A DNA stretch of 64,000 bases from Tautonia rosea (GTDB lineage: Bacteria; Planctomycetota; Planctomycetia; Isosphaerales; Isosphaeraceae). A program made the position numbers and the translations under genes. Numbering within the stretch: the first letter of the stretch is position 1; every line of letters starts with the position of its first letter. The stretch spans positions 124,001 through 188,000 of the forward strand of contig NZ_JABBYO010000010.1 in NCBI RefSeq assembly GCF_012958305.1, given 5' to 3'. This document shows positions 34,243 to 44,920 of this stretch, one piece after another. The notes below the pieces were generated by a model, which searched no databases, had not been told where the DNA came from, and was given only the letters and a program-made list of their open reading frames with translations.

Positions 34243-34767
34243 TCAGCCGGCCGAGCCGATCGCCTGGCCGGTTCCGGCCGAGACGTCGAGCACGCCGATC
34301 TGGTTGAGCAAAATCATCCAGACATTGTCAATCGCGAACAGGTAGAACGAAATGACCAGCACGGTCACCAGGACGACGCCGGTGGCCCGCTTCAGGTCAC
34401 TCCGGCTGATCCAGGAGACCTTGTTCATCTCCGCCTGGGTGGCGATAAGAAAATCGGCGAACGGCGGGTAGTGGATCATCCGGAAGCTCAGCCAGGCGAA
34501 GGCCGCAGCCAGAACACCGCAGATGCCGAACTGGACATAGATCTCGGTGCCATCAAGGGTTGCGAACAACCGGGTGACGCCGACGAGGAGGATGGCCGCC
34601 ATGGCGATGCCGGTCCAGAGCCGGGCGTGCCAGCCTTGCATCGGCTTGTAGAGTGTCGAGCTGAACAGGGTGGCGAAGAACTGATTCTTGCCACTGCTGC
34701 GACGGGCTGCCTTGTCCGCAGGCTTCGACGCGCGGGACTCGGTTGCATCATCCCTCACCTTGCCCAT
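34243..34767 (-). CDS. secE: preprotein translocase subunit SecE
   Basis: SecE clamps the SecY channel. The 174-aa protein has the conserved C-terminal part EMNKVSWISRSDLKRATGVV followed by the essential membrane helix (LVTVLVISFYLFAIDNVWMI). Unlike the 60-residue minimal SecE it has two additional membrane helices at about residues 50-70 (WTGIAMAAILLVGVTRLF) and 78-98 (VQFGICGVLAAAFAWLSF), giving three in all as in E. coli. The start at 34767 gives a charged 45-residue N-terminus; the frame extends further without support. It is located between tRNA-Trp and nusG, the classical position. Confidence 0.93.
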   Translation of the reverse strand: MGKVRDDATESRASKPADKAARRSSGKNQFFATLFSSTLYKPMQGWHARLWTGIAMAAILLVGVTRLFATLDGTEIYVQFGICGVLAAAFAWLSFRMIHYPPFADFLIATQAEMNKVSWISRSDLKRATGVVLVTVLVISFYLFAIDNVWMILLNQIGVLDVSAGTGQAIGSAG

Positions 34768-35007
34768 TCGCCCGACCCTCCCGAGGACGCGATCACGCCG
34801 CTCTTGAATTGACTGCAGACGGAAGCCCACTGTGGGGTTCTGGTGTTCGCGACGAGGAACTCTTCCCAGGGGATCGGCAAAGGGGTCGACGATCTGGTCT
34901 GACCTCCGCAACGTCGCAGGCCCGACGATCCGACACGCGAGGAGGGCATGTCCGGAGGTGGGTCTGGAAGATACGGGCTTGCCCCCAAGGAAGACAACGA
35001 CACGAAG

Positions 35008-35080
35008 CACGAGCGGAGGGAATCGAACCCCCAACCCCCGGTTTTGGAGACCGGTGCTCTACCAGTTGAGCTACGCTCGT
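35008..35080 (-). tRNA. tRNA-Trp (CCA)
   Basis: Cloverleaf on the minus strand: acceptor acgagcg/cgctcgt (perfect), D-arm gctc...gagc, anticodon stem ccggt/accgg with loop ctccaaa (anticodon CCA), T-loop ttcgatt and a G discriminator base, as expected for tryptophan. CCA is not encoded. It lies between tuf and secE, where tRNA-Trp is found in many bacteria. Confidence 0.96.
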
Positions 35081-35167
35081 ACGGAAAAAACCGGGGCGAG
35101 GGGTCAGATCGTCCCGGGGAAGATTTGGGCCAGAGAGGGGAAACCCCGCTGTCCCTGATCCATCGGA

Positions 35168-35217
35168 CATCCCGGCCGACGCGGATCGCCGGGGTAGGCG
35201 AGGCGTCGGCCGGGATG
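35168..35217 (-). terminator. 14-bp hairpin downstream of tuf
   Basis: Perfect arms catcccggccgacg (35168-35181) and cgtcggccgggatg (35204-35217) with a 22-base loop, about 60 bases past the tuf stop and before tRNA-Trp. No T-run follows, so it may be a partial terminator or an RNA-processing site that separates tuf mRNA from the tRNA. Confidence 0.5.
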
Positions 35218-35275
35218 AAGGAGTTCGTTCATCATCAAGTGATCGAAGCGCCGAGGGTTCGGCGTTCGAGGGTTG

Positions 35276-36487
<1,212 letters not shown>

Positions 36488-36691
36488 CGGTGCTTCCCGT
36501 CGTCTCCTGGTTCTGGAAAGCGAGGTTGGGGGGTATCAGCCCGTCGCCCCGCGAGGTCCGGCGGTGGTCGGCCGCGTCCCGAACCGGGGTCGGGTTCCGC
36601 CGGGCGTCGGACGGCGCGGTCCTTGGTTGGAATCGGTGCTCGAACAAAAAGAACTAGAACCGATCCGGGTCATCACGCTTCGTACTGGGAA

Positions 36692-36764
<73 letters not shown>

Positions 36765-36989
36765 AATAAAGGGGTGCGATGACGGGAGTCCTCTCGCGTC
36801 AAGGCATTGGGGGTGAGTCTCTCGTGAGCAATCCTCGTGTTCAGATCCGATCAATCGGGGTTCGGGGTTGGGTTCTCGCAACCGGTTCGCAGCAAGGCGG
36901 GTCAATTCGGCTTGTCACGGTGTGGATCAGGTGGTTCGGGGCATGACCCACACAGAGGGACGCTCGGGCGATCGAGGGCGAATCGGGAG

Positions 36990-37060
36990 AGCGGGTGATG
37001 GGAATCGAACCCACACAGCCTGCTTGGAAGGCAGGGGCTCTACCATTGAGCTACACCCGC
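36990..37060 (-). tRNA. tRNA-Gly (UCC)
   Basis: Minus-strand cloverleaf: acceptor gcgggtg/cacccgc, D-arm gctc...gagc, anticodon stem cctgc/gcagg with loop cttccaa (anticodon UCC), T-arm with loop ttcgatt and a U discriminator base typical of glycine tRNAs. Confidence 0.95.
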
Positions 37061-37219
37061 AGGGGAGCCAGGATGCGCCGGGAGCGAGAGCGAATCGAGC
37101 AAGCTGGTGCGATGGCGGCGAATCCTCCTTTGGTCGATCCTGTTCAGCATTTCGACCGACTCGTGAACGGCCAGTCGTACATGCGAGCGGCCCGATTCGT
37201 TGAGTGTTGATGGCCGAAA

Positions 37220-37301
37220 TGGGTGGTGCAGGATTCGAACCTGCGAAGGCTGTGCCACCAGATTTACAGTCTGGCCCCTTTGACCGCTTGGGTAACCACC
37301 C
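37220..37301 (-). tRNA. tRNA-Tyr (GUA)
   Basis: Minus-strand class II tRNA of 82 bases: acceptor gggtggt/accaccc, anticodon stem ccaga/tctgg with loop ctgtaaa (anticodon GUA), a long variable arm (ggcacagccttc) and T-arm gcagg/cctgc with loop ttcgaat; discriminator A. Confidence 0.96.
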
Positions 37302-37373
37302 GATCGTCACTGTGTCCACTGCGAACGTTTGTCATTTCCAGCCAACCCGGATCGCGGCGACGCGATCCGGCAG

Positions 37374-37446
37374 AGCTGGCGGTGAGAGTCGAACTCACAA
37401 CCTACGGTTTACAAGACCGTTGCTCTGCCAATTGAGCTACGCCAGC
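37374..37446 (-). tRNA. tRNA-Thr (UGU)
   Basis: Minus-strand cloverleaf: acceptor gctggcg/cgccagc, D-arm gctc...gagc, anticodon stem acggt/accgt with loop cttgtaa (anticodon UGU), T-arm gtgag/ctcac with loop ttcgact. It is the first gene of the tRNA-tuf transcript. Confidence 0.96.
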
Positions 37447-37472
37447 GAAATTCCGGGCAGCGGAAAAGTCAG

Positions 37473-37501
37473 AATTTACCGTGACTTCAGGTCGATTGCA
37501 A
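37473..37501 (-). promoter_or_regulatory. candidate promoter of the tRNA-tuf-secE-rpl-rpo block
   Basis: On the minus strand TTGCAA (37501-37496) and TAAATT (37478-37473) are separated by 17 bases, in an AT-richer stretch about 27 bases upstream of the first tRNA. Each is a 4/6 match to the sigma-70 consensus. Position supports it more than the sequence does. The rest of the 37447-37790 spacer shows no gene. Confidence 0.45.
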
Positions 37502-37790
37502 GCGGTTTTCTCCTTTGAATCGTTGGAATCGATTCGGAGCGTGGCTTCTCGCCTTGAAATCACCCTCAGACTCATGCTAACGCGCCCGATCGAGGGGGAG
37601 CAAGGGCACGGCCGATCCTTTAGCGGTCATGCCCATTGAGAGACCAGACACGGAGGCGTCTGATTCGGTTCGTTGCCTTGGCGATCCGTCTTTTGGGGTT
37701 CGGGAACGAACACCGCCGGGAACGATGGGACGTTCCCGGCGGGTTGAGGAACTTGCGTCGCGTCAGGAGACGGATCACGTCGGGCAATGG

Positions 37791-39464
37791 TTAAAACATG
37801 GGCAGTTCCATGCGTTCCTCGACAGCGATCCGGCGGAGTTTTTCCTGGGCCCGCGACTCGATCTGGCGGACGCGTTCCTTGGTGATGCCCAGCTCCTTGC
37901 CGAGCTGTTCGAGGGTCATTTCGCGGGAGCCGTCGAGACCGTATCGGGAGATCATGATCCGCCGCTCGCGGTCGTCGAGGCGGCCGAGCATCCCCTGAAC
38001 GGCCTCGACGTTACGGCGGTGGGCGACCTCGTACTCGTGCTCGTCGATCCGGCCGTCGGCGGCCGATTCGAACATCTCCTCATGGCCGGTGACGAAGCGG
38101 TCGCGGCGGTAGTTTTCCTCGGGAATCGTGCGGGCGAAGTTTTTCATGATCGCCCAGCTCGCGTAGGTGGAGAACTTGTTGCCGCGGGCGTAGTCGAACT
38201 TCTCGACGGCACGGATCAGGGACATGTTGCCGTCGGAGACCAGCTCGAAGAAGTTGTTGCTGGGGCCGACGTGCCGCTTGGCGATCGAGACGACCAGCCG
38301 GAGGTTGGCCCGGATGATCTGGTTCTTGACGGCCAGGGCCTCGTCTTGCAGACGGTCGATCTCGTCGAGCTCGGCAGTCTTGGCCTTGTGGGGGTCGAGC
38401 TGCTCGCGGCGCAGGTGGGCCTTGTACTTCAGGAAGTTCATCTTCCGGAAGAGGTGGGCTTCCTGTTCTCGGGAGAGCAAGGGAACCTCGTACAGGCTGG
38501 CCAGGTACGGAGGCAAACCCTTCGGGGCCTTGACCTTGCGGGGGGGCTTGCCGTCGGCCGGCACGGGCATGTCGGCGAGGATCTCGGCGGCGGCCTTCGG
38601 GTCGTCGAAGCTCTCGTTGTGCATGTACTCGAGCTTCATTTCGAGCAGGCGTTCGGCGCGAAGCTCGTTGAGGACCCGATAGATGCTCGACCGGGTTCGG
38701 CCGTACTGCTTGGCCAGGATCTCGACGGAAGTTCCGGTGCGGAACTTCCGGTAGATCTGGGCGCGGGCCTCGGGATCGAGCGGGCCGGTCGAGCCGGGGA
38801 AGATCGCTCGGTCCGGATGCTCCCGATCGTAGGTCTTCAACGTCATGCGAATGGTCTCAGGAGAGCGGGACATCTTACGGGCAATCCTCCGGGCGATCTC
38901 GGCGAGGCTGGCCTGCCGGACCGCAGCCATGCGGCGGGCGCGTCGGATAATCTCGTCGCGCTCCGCGTCGGACAACTGGCTAAAACGAGTCCCGCGATCG
39001 ACCTGTTCGCGGTGCTCCGACACGAATCGATCCAAGCTGGATTCCAGGAAACCGACTTTGATGCGACCTTCGACCCGAAAGTGGCGGGCCACGAGCCCCT
39101 GGCGTCGCCAGCGATTGACGGTCCGGGTCGAGACCCGGTAGCGTCGGCTCACGTCCTCGACGGTCAGGACCGGCTCGGTGGCCTCGTCGACCGGCTGCCC
39201 GACGGTGCGCGACAGGTCTTCCACGTAGAGTCGAAGATCATGTCGGACATCGCGACCATTGATCGTCAGCAAGGAGGAGGAATCGGCCCGGTAGCCGGTG
39301 ATTCGGTAGCAAAGGAATTCGAAGGGGTAAACCTTGCTGCCTTCGATCTCAGCCAGCAGCCGCTCGGCGCGGTCCAGTTGCTCCAGCCGACGCTCTCGGG
39401 TGGCCGAGCGCGTTTGCTGTTCCATCAACTGTCGCAATGCTGGGTGGCGATAAGACTGGCTCAT
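37791..39464 (-). CDS. sigma-70 family factor with N-terminal HTH segments
   Basis: A 557-aa sigma factor. The C-terminal half has region 2 (about 380-455: NQIIRANLRLVVSIAKRHVG, FFELVSDGNMSLIRAVEKFD, GNKFSTYASWAIMKNFAR) and region 4 (about 505-545: MTLEQLGKELGITKERVRQI), both close to primary sigma factors. Before them lie three helix-turn-helix-like stretches: residues 99-124 (LTVEDVSRRYRVSTRTVNRW, MerR/excisionase-like), 186-212 (SLAEIARRIARKMSRSPETI) and 244-272 (TSVEILAKQYGRTRSSIYRV). Region 1.1 of a housekeeping sigma is absent. This combined architecture is known to me only from planctomycetes. Start at 39464 (ATG); the frame could extend to 39518. Confidence 0.9.
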   Translation of the reverse strand: MSQSYRHPALRQLMEQQTRSATRERRLEQLDRAERLLAEIEGSKVYPFEFLCYRITGYRADSSSLLTINGRDVRHDLRLYVEDLSRTVGQPVDEATEPVLTVEDVSRRYRVSTRTVNRWRRQGLVARHFRVEGRIKVGFLESSLDRFVSEHREQVDRGTRFSQLSDAERDEIIRRARRMAAVRQASLAEIARRIARKMSRSPETIRMTLKTYDREHPDRAIFPGSTGPLDPEARAQIYRKFRTGTSVEILAKQYGRTRSSIYRVLNELRAERLLEMKLEYMHNESFDDPKAAAEILADMPVPADGKPPRKVKAPKGLPPYLASLYEVPLLSREQEAHLFRKMNFLKYKAHLRREQLDPHKAKTAELDEIDRLQDEALAVKNQIIRANLRLVVSIAKRHVGPSNNFFELVSDGNMSLIRAVEKFDYARGNKFSTYASWAIMKNFARTIPEENYRRDRFVTGHEEMFESAADGRIDEHEYEVAHRRNVEAVQGMLGRLDDRERRIMISRYGLDGSREMTLEQLGKELGITKERVRQIESRAQEKLRRIAVEERMELPMF

Positions 39465-40058
39465 CCCTGCTTCGCTCCCGGGCGGCAAAAGGCAATCCCG
39501 GCTGAGGACTGATCTCAATCAATGCAGACGACTTCAATAGCTCGGACGCTTCCGGCCGTGACAATGGTTCCGTCTCTTCATGTTTTCGACGGAACCCGTC
39601 ATTGAGTTCGGCTTGCAACACGGATTCTTCCCTGAGAACCCTACGTTTCGTCTGTACCCTCAAGAGAGCGTTGAGCGAGGCGAAGTTCGCCCCAAAACCC
39701 GAGTGTCAAGGCTGAATTGGCCTCGATCAACACTCCGCAAACGATGTACCCGGTGAGAAGACGAATCTGCATGGGCTCGCTGAATGGTGCTTCAAGTTCT
39801 TGTAAAAGAAGACTTTGCGTCAATGTGTGGTGGCTCGGGGAAGCGAGGTTGCGGCCGATTGCGTGTACATTATGTCAGGAGCTCGATGTCGATTTGACAC
39901 CCGTGGCGGCACGTTTCCCTGGTGCATCATGACCGAGGCGCGGAAGCGCCTGGCACATGCTATTCGTGCCTGCATGCAGGTTTGCGACGCAAAATCCGGA
40001 AAATTTTCGGGAAACGACGGTCGTGCGGTCGAAATTCGAAGACATAAGGAGAGGGAAT
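39465..40058. other. 594-base divergent region with an inverted repeat
   Basis: No frame here looks coding. A perfect 9-bp inverted repeat ggttccgtc (39566-39574) / gacggaacc (39588-39596) with a 13-base loop lies about 100 bases upstream of the sigma-factor start. It could be a leader hairpin or an operator. The part nearest 40058 carries the ribosome-binding site of the next gene. GC content is lower than in the flanking genes. Confidence 0.4.
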
Positions 40059-41537
40059 ATGGGAGACGTGGTCTGCGAGTCGTGTCGAGCCAAGGGAGGA
40101 TCGCTCGGTGATCCGAGTCGGTTCGGGGGCGTCGGGAACGGGGAAGGCGGGAGGAGCGTGATCGGGATGCGAAGCAGACGCCGGCTCGTGGGACTCTCGG
40201 GGGTCGCTTTGGCGATCGGGATGATCTGGTCCTTCGGGGTTCAGGCGTCCGAGGACGATCCGGTGGCGCTGGTCGAGCGTCTGGAGGCGGGGAATCGGAT
40301 CGGGGTGCGGGCCTCGCTGGAAGCCGAGGGGCGTTACCTGCCCGGAGAGGGGACCGAGGACGCGCCGGTCGCCCCGATCGAGTTGACCGTTTCGACCCAA
40401 ATTGAGGCGCTCGACCAGGTGCTTGCGGTCGATGCCGAAGGGCTCCCAACGCGACTCTGGCGACAGGTCGGGCAGGCGAGCGTGGCGATTGGGGGCCCGG
40501 AACCGATTCGACCGCAGACCATTGCCCTTCGGCCCGAGGTCTCCTCGCTGATCGTCGAACGAGGGAACGACTCGAACGCCGGGGCCGTCATCGCCAGTCC
40601 TCAGGGGGCCTTGACGCGGGCGGAGCTGGATCTGCTGCGGATTCCGGCCGACCCGATCGACGTGCTCGGGCTCCTGCCCGAAGCCGAGGCTAAGGTGGCT
40701 CCTGGAGACTCCTGGCCCGTTCCCGAGGCGGTCGCCCGGTCGATCAGCGGTTACGACGTTTTGGCCTCGAACACGGTGGAGGCGACGCTTCGATCGGTGA
40801 GTGAGGAGTCGGCCGAGGTCGATCTGGCGGGTTCCATTACCGGAGCGGTCCTGGGAGGTCAGGGAGAGATGACGATCACCGGGTCGTTCCGCTTCGATCG
40901 CCGGGCCAGTCGACTCGCCTCGGTGACGATTGAGCGAGATGAGCGCCGCAAGCCGGGGCCGGTTGAGGCGGGCCTGGAGTTTCGCAGTACGATTCGGATC
41001 GAGCGGAGCGAGGCAGCCGTCGAAGCGGCCGAGGAGGCGGCCCCGCAGGTCCCCGATCGGCTGCCCGACGACTGGCTCTTGCTCTCGTACACGGCCCCCG
41101 ATGGACGTTATGCGCTTCAGCACGACCGGGCCTGGCATGTCTTCTCTGAGGAGGATCGGCAGGTCGTTTTGCGGCGGGTTGAGACGGGCACGGTGGTCGT
41201 GCAGGCGAATCTCGTGGCCGGGCCGACCGTCGAGCCGGGAGCCCAGCCGAAGGCCGAGCGGTTCCGGGACGACGTGAGGAAGGCCCTGGGCGATCGGTTC
41301 GACCGAATGATTGACGCCGGGAGCGTGGCCGCCCCCGATGGTGAGTTCCGCTACCGACTGGCGATGGCAGGTCGACAGGGAGAGGAGCCGATTGTCTGGT
41401 ACTATTATCTTGTTTCCGATACGAAGGGCCGTCAGGTGGTGGCGATCTTCACGCTTCGAGCTTCCGAGGTCGAGCGCTTTGGCCGTCTCGATCAACGGAT
41501 GATCGGCTCGTTGCGCTGGTTGCCGGAGGTGCGGTGA
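40059..41537 (+). CDS. exported protein of unknown function
   Basis: A 492-aa protein. The ATG at 40059 is chosen for its strong aaggagaggg ribosome-binding sequence. A signal-type hydrophobic segment (RRRLVGLSGVALAIGMIWSFG) then starts about 40 residues in, so ATG at 40167 or GTG at 40158 are serious alternatives giving a standard signal peptide. The mature protein has a beta-rich N-terminal domain (IELTVSTQIEALDQVLAVDA, MTITGSFRFDRRASRLASV) and a C-terminal domain of about 150 residues (LPDDWLLLSYTAPDGRYALQ to RLDQRMIGSLRW) similar in plan to PsbP/MOG1-type domains. The gene at 41872 has the same plan, so the two are probably related and co-expressed. Confidence 0.75.
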   Translation: MGDVVCESCRAKGGSLGDPSRFGGVGNGEGGRSVIGMRSRRRLVGLSGVALAIGMIWSFGVQASEDDPVALVERLEAGNRIGVRASLEAEGRYLPGEGTEDAPVAPIELTVSTQIEALDQVLAVDAEGLPTRLWRQVGQASVAIGGPEPIRPQTIALRPEVSSLIVERGNDSNAGAVIASPQGALTRAELDLLRIPADPIDVLGLLPEAEAKVAPGDSWPVPEAVARSISGYDVLASNTVEATLRSVSEESAEVDLAGSITGAVLGGQGEMTITGSFRFDRRASRLASVTIERDERRKPGPVEAGLEFRSTIRIERSEAAVEAAEEAAPQVPDRLPDDWLLLSYTAPDGRYALQHDRAWHVFSEEDRQVVLRRVETGTVVVQANLVAGPTVEPGAQPKAERFRDDVRKALGDRFDRMIDAGSVAAPDGEFRYRLAMAGRQGEEPIVWYYYLVSDTKGRQVVAIFTLRASEVERFGRLDQRMIGSLRWLPEVR

Positions 41538-41871
41538 GTCCTCCGGGGGACAGGGACGGGACGGAGGGAATCGGTCGAGGCCCTCGGCGTTTCAGTGTTT
41601 CGGTCGAATCCGCCATTGTTTCCCGATGTCCTGATGGCCTATGCTCAATTTTGATCATGAATGGTTGGCACGGGTGTTTCTCGAACGTGGTCCTGGATTC
41701 CTGGGAAGGTGTTCGTCGGAGGGGATTGACGGTGCGGATCTGGTGGGGAGGGCTTTGGGTTCATCGCCCGCCGTGCCCCTTCGCCAGCCTCTCTTTGTTG
41801 ATGTCGATCCCGGAGCGTCGGGGGTCGCCAAGTCGGGGACCGGCTCGGACTCGAACCGGAGGAGATCGGAC
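41538..41871. other. 334-base spacer, no gene seen
   Basis: A continuation of the next gene's reading frame back to 41641 exists but lacks coding character and a ribosome-binding site. Nothing else is recognisable; the last 15 bases hold the AGGAG that serves the ATG at 41872. Confidence 0.4.
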
Positions 41872-43743
41872 ATGAGGAGCACGACGACCATGCTGGCGCG
41901 AGGCCGACGAACCGTACGACGACGACTCTTGCAGATCGTGGCCCTGGGGCTGGCCTTCGGGCCACTGCCGGCGATTGCCTGGCAAGTCGGAGGGGCGCGC
42001 CCTGCGCCGCCGATCGACGCGACAAGGCCCGCTCCGGGCCTGGACAACGGCCGCTCGGGATCGGCTCCTCCGGGCTTCGCGGAGCCTCCAGCTCCTGGTC
42101 TGAGTGAGCCTGGCCGAGACACCGGTCGGCGCTATCGGTTCATCGAAGCCTATTCCCCGCCCGACGCCAACGACAGCGGTATCGGTCCGTATCAGGTCGC
42201 GTTTGTGGAGAGCCTTGATCGGTCGTTCGAACAGCCCGGTCAGGCTCCCGAGCGCACGCAACTGGTGTCTCGGGTGATTGTGGTCGAACGTCCGGCACAG
42301 GTGGGCGGGATCGAAAATCGCACTGTATCGGCCCTGGTTCGGTCTTACCAGACGGTCCAGTTGACCAAAGACGGCGTGCCCGACACCTCAAGCCTCGGGC
42401 CGGTCGGTCTGGCCGGTCAGACGTTCTGGCTGCAGGATGACGGGCGGCCGGTGCCGACGATCCTGACCCTACCCGGATCGTCGCGACTGAACCAGGAGCA
42501 GTTTGGGTTCGCGGCGTACCAGCAGGTCGACGTGCCGAAGCTGGCGGGCCTTCTATCGGCGCTGCACCAGGGAGTCGGGTCGAGCTGGCGGGTTCCCCGC
42601 AATGCGGCCGAGGCCCTTCTCGGAGACACGATCGTCGATGGCACGCTGGAGGCAACCTTTGAGGGTTTGATTCCCCCGACCGAAACCGACCAGAACTCCC
42701 GGGCGGTGATTCGGATCAGCGGTCGGGTGCAACTGATCAGCGCCATGACGGCCGTCAATGCTCAGCTCGAATTTGCCTTTGTGGACCCGGCAACGACGTT
42801 GGATCAGCCCCCCGGGAACGGCCAAGTCAATACGCTCGAACCGCGGATGCTCGATGTCCCGGGGTCGATCAACCGGCTCCTGCTCGCCCAACGAGACGTG
42901 GTGGAACTGCCCGACGCGACCGGCCGGATCGGCATGCGGGCCACCCAGCTTCGGGAGGTGAACCTGGAGCGTCGGCGCACCGTCCCGCCCGGCCTGATTC
43001 CCCCGTTGCCGAACCCGACGCCCGTCCCGACCCGTCAGAATTCCTGGGTCGTCTTCCGAGACCCGGAGAACCGTTTCCTGTTCGAGCACCCTCAGGATTA
43101 CCGCCCTGCCCCGGCCGACCAGAGCGCCGGCGAGGATGTCGTCTTGCAGCGCGTTCGGATTGACGGGGTGCCGGATCACATGACCTTCGTCTTTCATCCC
43201 CGAGGCGAGGTTCCGGCCGAGCTCCGCCCCGATCCGTTCGTGCAGCGGATGATCGAGGGCTGGCGATCGGTTCCCCCTCCCGGTGTGACGGTTGGCCAGG
43301 GCTCCGAGGGTTGGTTGCCCGAGGCGGAATGGGGAGGCAAACGGGTTTACCGCCTGGAACTGCCCCTGAGCTATGTGCCTGAAGCCTTCGCGGTGCAGGA
43401 TGCCGGCCGAGCGTACTCCTCGGCCTACCTGATCCAACTGCCCAACGGCGCGGCCCTGGAAGTGATGAGCCTGACCGAAGGGTCCCCCGTCGAGTTCCGC
43501 GAACAGGTTGAGGACGTGCTCCGTTCGTTCGAGGTCGATCCCCCTGCCCCCGCGGCTCCCCGAGCGGCCGCACCGGTTGCGAGGCCGAACCCCACCCCGG
43601 CACCGGCACCGGCTCCTGGAACGAGCGTTCCGCCGGTCGAACCAGAGGCGGATGTTCCCCCGGTCGAATCGGACGAGCCGCCGGCGGTGGCTCCGGCCCT
43701 CGAATCCGATTCCTCGCGACCAGCTCCGCCGCCGATCGAGTGA
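41872..43743 (+). CDS. exported Pro-rich protein of unknown function
   Basis: A 623-aa protein with an N-terminal signal peptide (RRLLQIVALGLAFGPLPAIA, residues 17-36), a Pro/Gly-rich linker, a beta-rich central domain (about 80-370; RYRFIEAYSPPDANDSGIGP, SLDRSFEQPGQAPERTQLVS), a C-terminal PsbP/MOG1-like domain (about 390-560; WVVFRDPENRFLFEHPQDY to VEDVLRSFEV) and an Ala/Pro-rich tail with repeated PAPAPAP and PPVE units. The ATG at 41872 has AGGAG 7 bases upstream. The layout mirrors the protein encoded just upstream (40059). Location is periplasm or cell surface; the function is unknown. Confidence 0.78.
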   Translation: MRSTTTMLARGRRTVRRRLLQIVALGLAFGPLPAIAWQVGGARPAPPIDATRPAPGLDNGRSGSAPPGFAEPPAPGLSEPGRDTGRRYRFIEAYSPPDANDSGIGPYQVAFVESLDRSFEQPGQAPERTQLVSRVIVVERPAQVGGIENRTVSALVRSYQTVQLTKDGVPDTSSLGPVGLAGQTFWLQDDGRPVPTILTLPGSSRLNQEQFGFAAYQQVDVPKLAGLLSALHQGVGSSWRVPRNAAEALLGDTIVDGTLEATFEGLIPPTETDQNSRAVIRISGRVQLISAMTAVNAQLEFAFVDPATTLDQPPGNGQVNTLEPRMLDVPGSINRLLLAQRDVVELPDATGRIGMRATQLREVNLERRRTVPPGLIPPLPNPTPVPTRQNSWVVFRDPENRFLFEHPQDYRPAPADQSAGEDVVLQRVRIDGVPDHMTFVFHPRGEVPAELRPDPFVQRMIEGWRSVPPPGVTVGQGSEGWLPEAEWGGKRVYRLELPLSYVPEAFAVQDAGRAYSSAYLIQLPNGAALEVMSLTEGSPVEFREQVEDVLRSFEVDPPAPAAPRAAAPVARPNPTPAPAPAPGTSVPPVEPEADVPPVESDEPPAVAPALESDSSRPAPPPIE

Positions 43744-43820
43744 CCTCGATCGGGAGGGCGTGACGCTGTTGCCGAGTCACCCACCCGGAGCCGGGACAAG
43801 AAACCGGCTCCGAGGCCCGC

Positions 43821-44741
43821 TCAGGCCCGCCGGGCCAGTTCAACGGCCACCTGGGCGGCCAGCGAGGCATTGGCCACGATCAGGGCGACGTTGGCCGTCT
43901 GGCTCATGCCGTGGGTCGTCTCGTGGATTCGGGCAAGGAGAAACGGTGTCAGCCGCTTGCCGGTAATGCCGAGGCGGTCCGCCTGGGCCAGGGCATCATC
44001 GAGGGCAGCATTCATGATGGCGTCATTCGGAGCGTCCGATTCCGGGACTTGCTGCACCAGGACCACCGCGCCGGGCACGCCGAGCCGTCGATGCACGGCC
44101 ACCACCTGGGCCGCCTCGGCCGGATCATCGACCCGATGCTCCAGCGGAAGGCCGGTCGTCCGGCTCGTAAACGCGGGCAAGGCGTCGGTCTGATAGCCGA
44201 GAATCGGAACTCCTCGGGTTTCCAGGGCTTCGAGCGTGGCAGGCAGATCGAGGACGGTCTTGGCCCCGGAGCAGACGACCAGCGATCCATCGGCCTGGGC
44301 CAGTTCGTCGAGATCGGTCGACACGTCGAAACTTTCGGCTGCCCGGCGGTGTACTCCTCCAAGGCCCCCCGTTGCGAACACGCCGATTCCCGCCGATCGG
44401 GCGATCCAGAGCGTGGCCGAGACGGTCGTCGCCGCAGTTCGGCCCCCGGCAAGGACCGGGCTCAGGTCGCGCCGGCCGGCCTTGAGTACGTTGTCGGCCT
44501 GGGCCAGGAGGGTCAACTCGGTGTCACTGAGGCCGATCCGGACCCTTCCGTCCAGCACGGCGATGGTGGCCGGCACGGCCCCGGCGTCGCGCACGGCCTG
44601 CTCCGATCGCCTGGCGGTTTCCAGGTTCGAGGGCCAGGGAAGCCCGTGGGCGATTAGGGTCGATTCCAGCGATACGACGGGCTGGCCGTGTTGCAACGCG
44701 TGGGCGATGTCGGGGGCGATCGCTTCAGTGAATGCGTTCAT
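43821..44741 (-). CDS. psuG: pseudouridine-5'-phosphate glycosidase
   Basis: PsuG cleaves pseudouridine 5'-phosphate to uracil and ribose 5-phosphate (or runs in reverse). The 306-aa protein has the family landmarks VVSLESTLIAHGLPWPSN (Glu26), DNVLKAGRRDLSPVLAGG (Lys87), GIGVFATGGLGGVHRRA, STDLDEL (Asp143) and VVCSGAKTVLDLPATLE (Lys161). Their spacing fits the known catalytic Glu, Lys, Asp and Lys residues of the E. coli enzyme. Length is normal. The pseudouridine kinase psuK that usually accompanies it is not in the window. It is convergent with the upstream secreted-protein gene and divergent from the FHA kinase. Confidence 0.93.
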   Translation of the reverse strand: MNAFTEAIAPDIAHALQHGQPVVSLESTLIAHGLPWPSNLETARRSEQAVRDAGAVPATIAVLDGRVRIGLSDTELTLLAQADNVLKAGRRDLSPVLAGGRTAATTVSATLWIARSAGIGVFATGGLGGVHRRAAESFDVSTDLDELAQADGSLVVCSGAKTVLDLPATLEALETRGVPILGYQTDALPAFTSRTTGLPLEHRVDDPAEAAQVVAVHRRLGVPGAVVLVQQVPESDAPNDAIMNAALDDALAQADRLGITGKRLTPFLLARIHETTHGMSQTANVALIVANASLAAQVAVELARRA

Positions 44742-44920
44742 TGGTTTGCTCGCATAACTTCATGCAGTCATTGGGAATCGGAGTTTCTTGCAGAAAATGT
44801 TCCGGGCGATTGAGGGGTTTATTCCGTAAGATAGATGACAGGTTCATCTCCTGGAGGCAGGGTTTCTCCATTCATCGAGAGGCGAATTTGTTTGCGTGGA
44901 TGTAGAAGGGATTCTGCATC

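Noticed and set aside
35249-35264. Short hairpin cgccga/tcggcg directly after tuf as terminator
   Set aside because: The stem has only six base pairs and no T-run; the 14-bp hairpin at 35168-35217 is more convincing.
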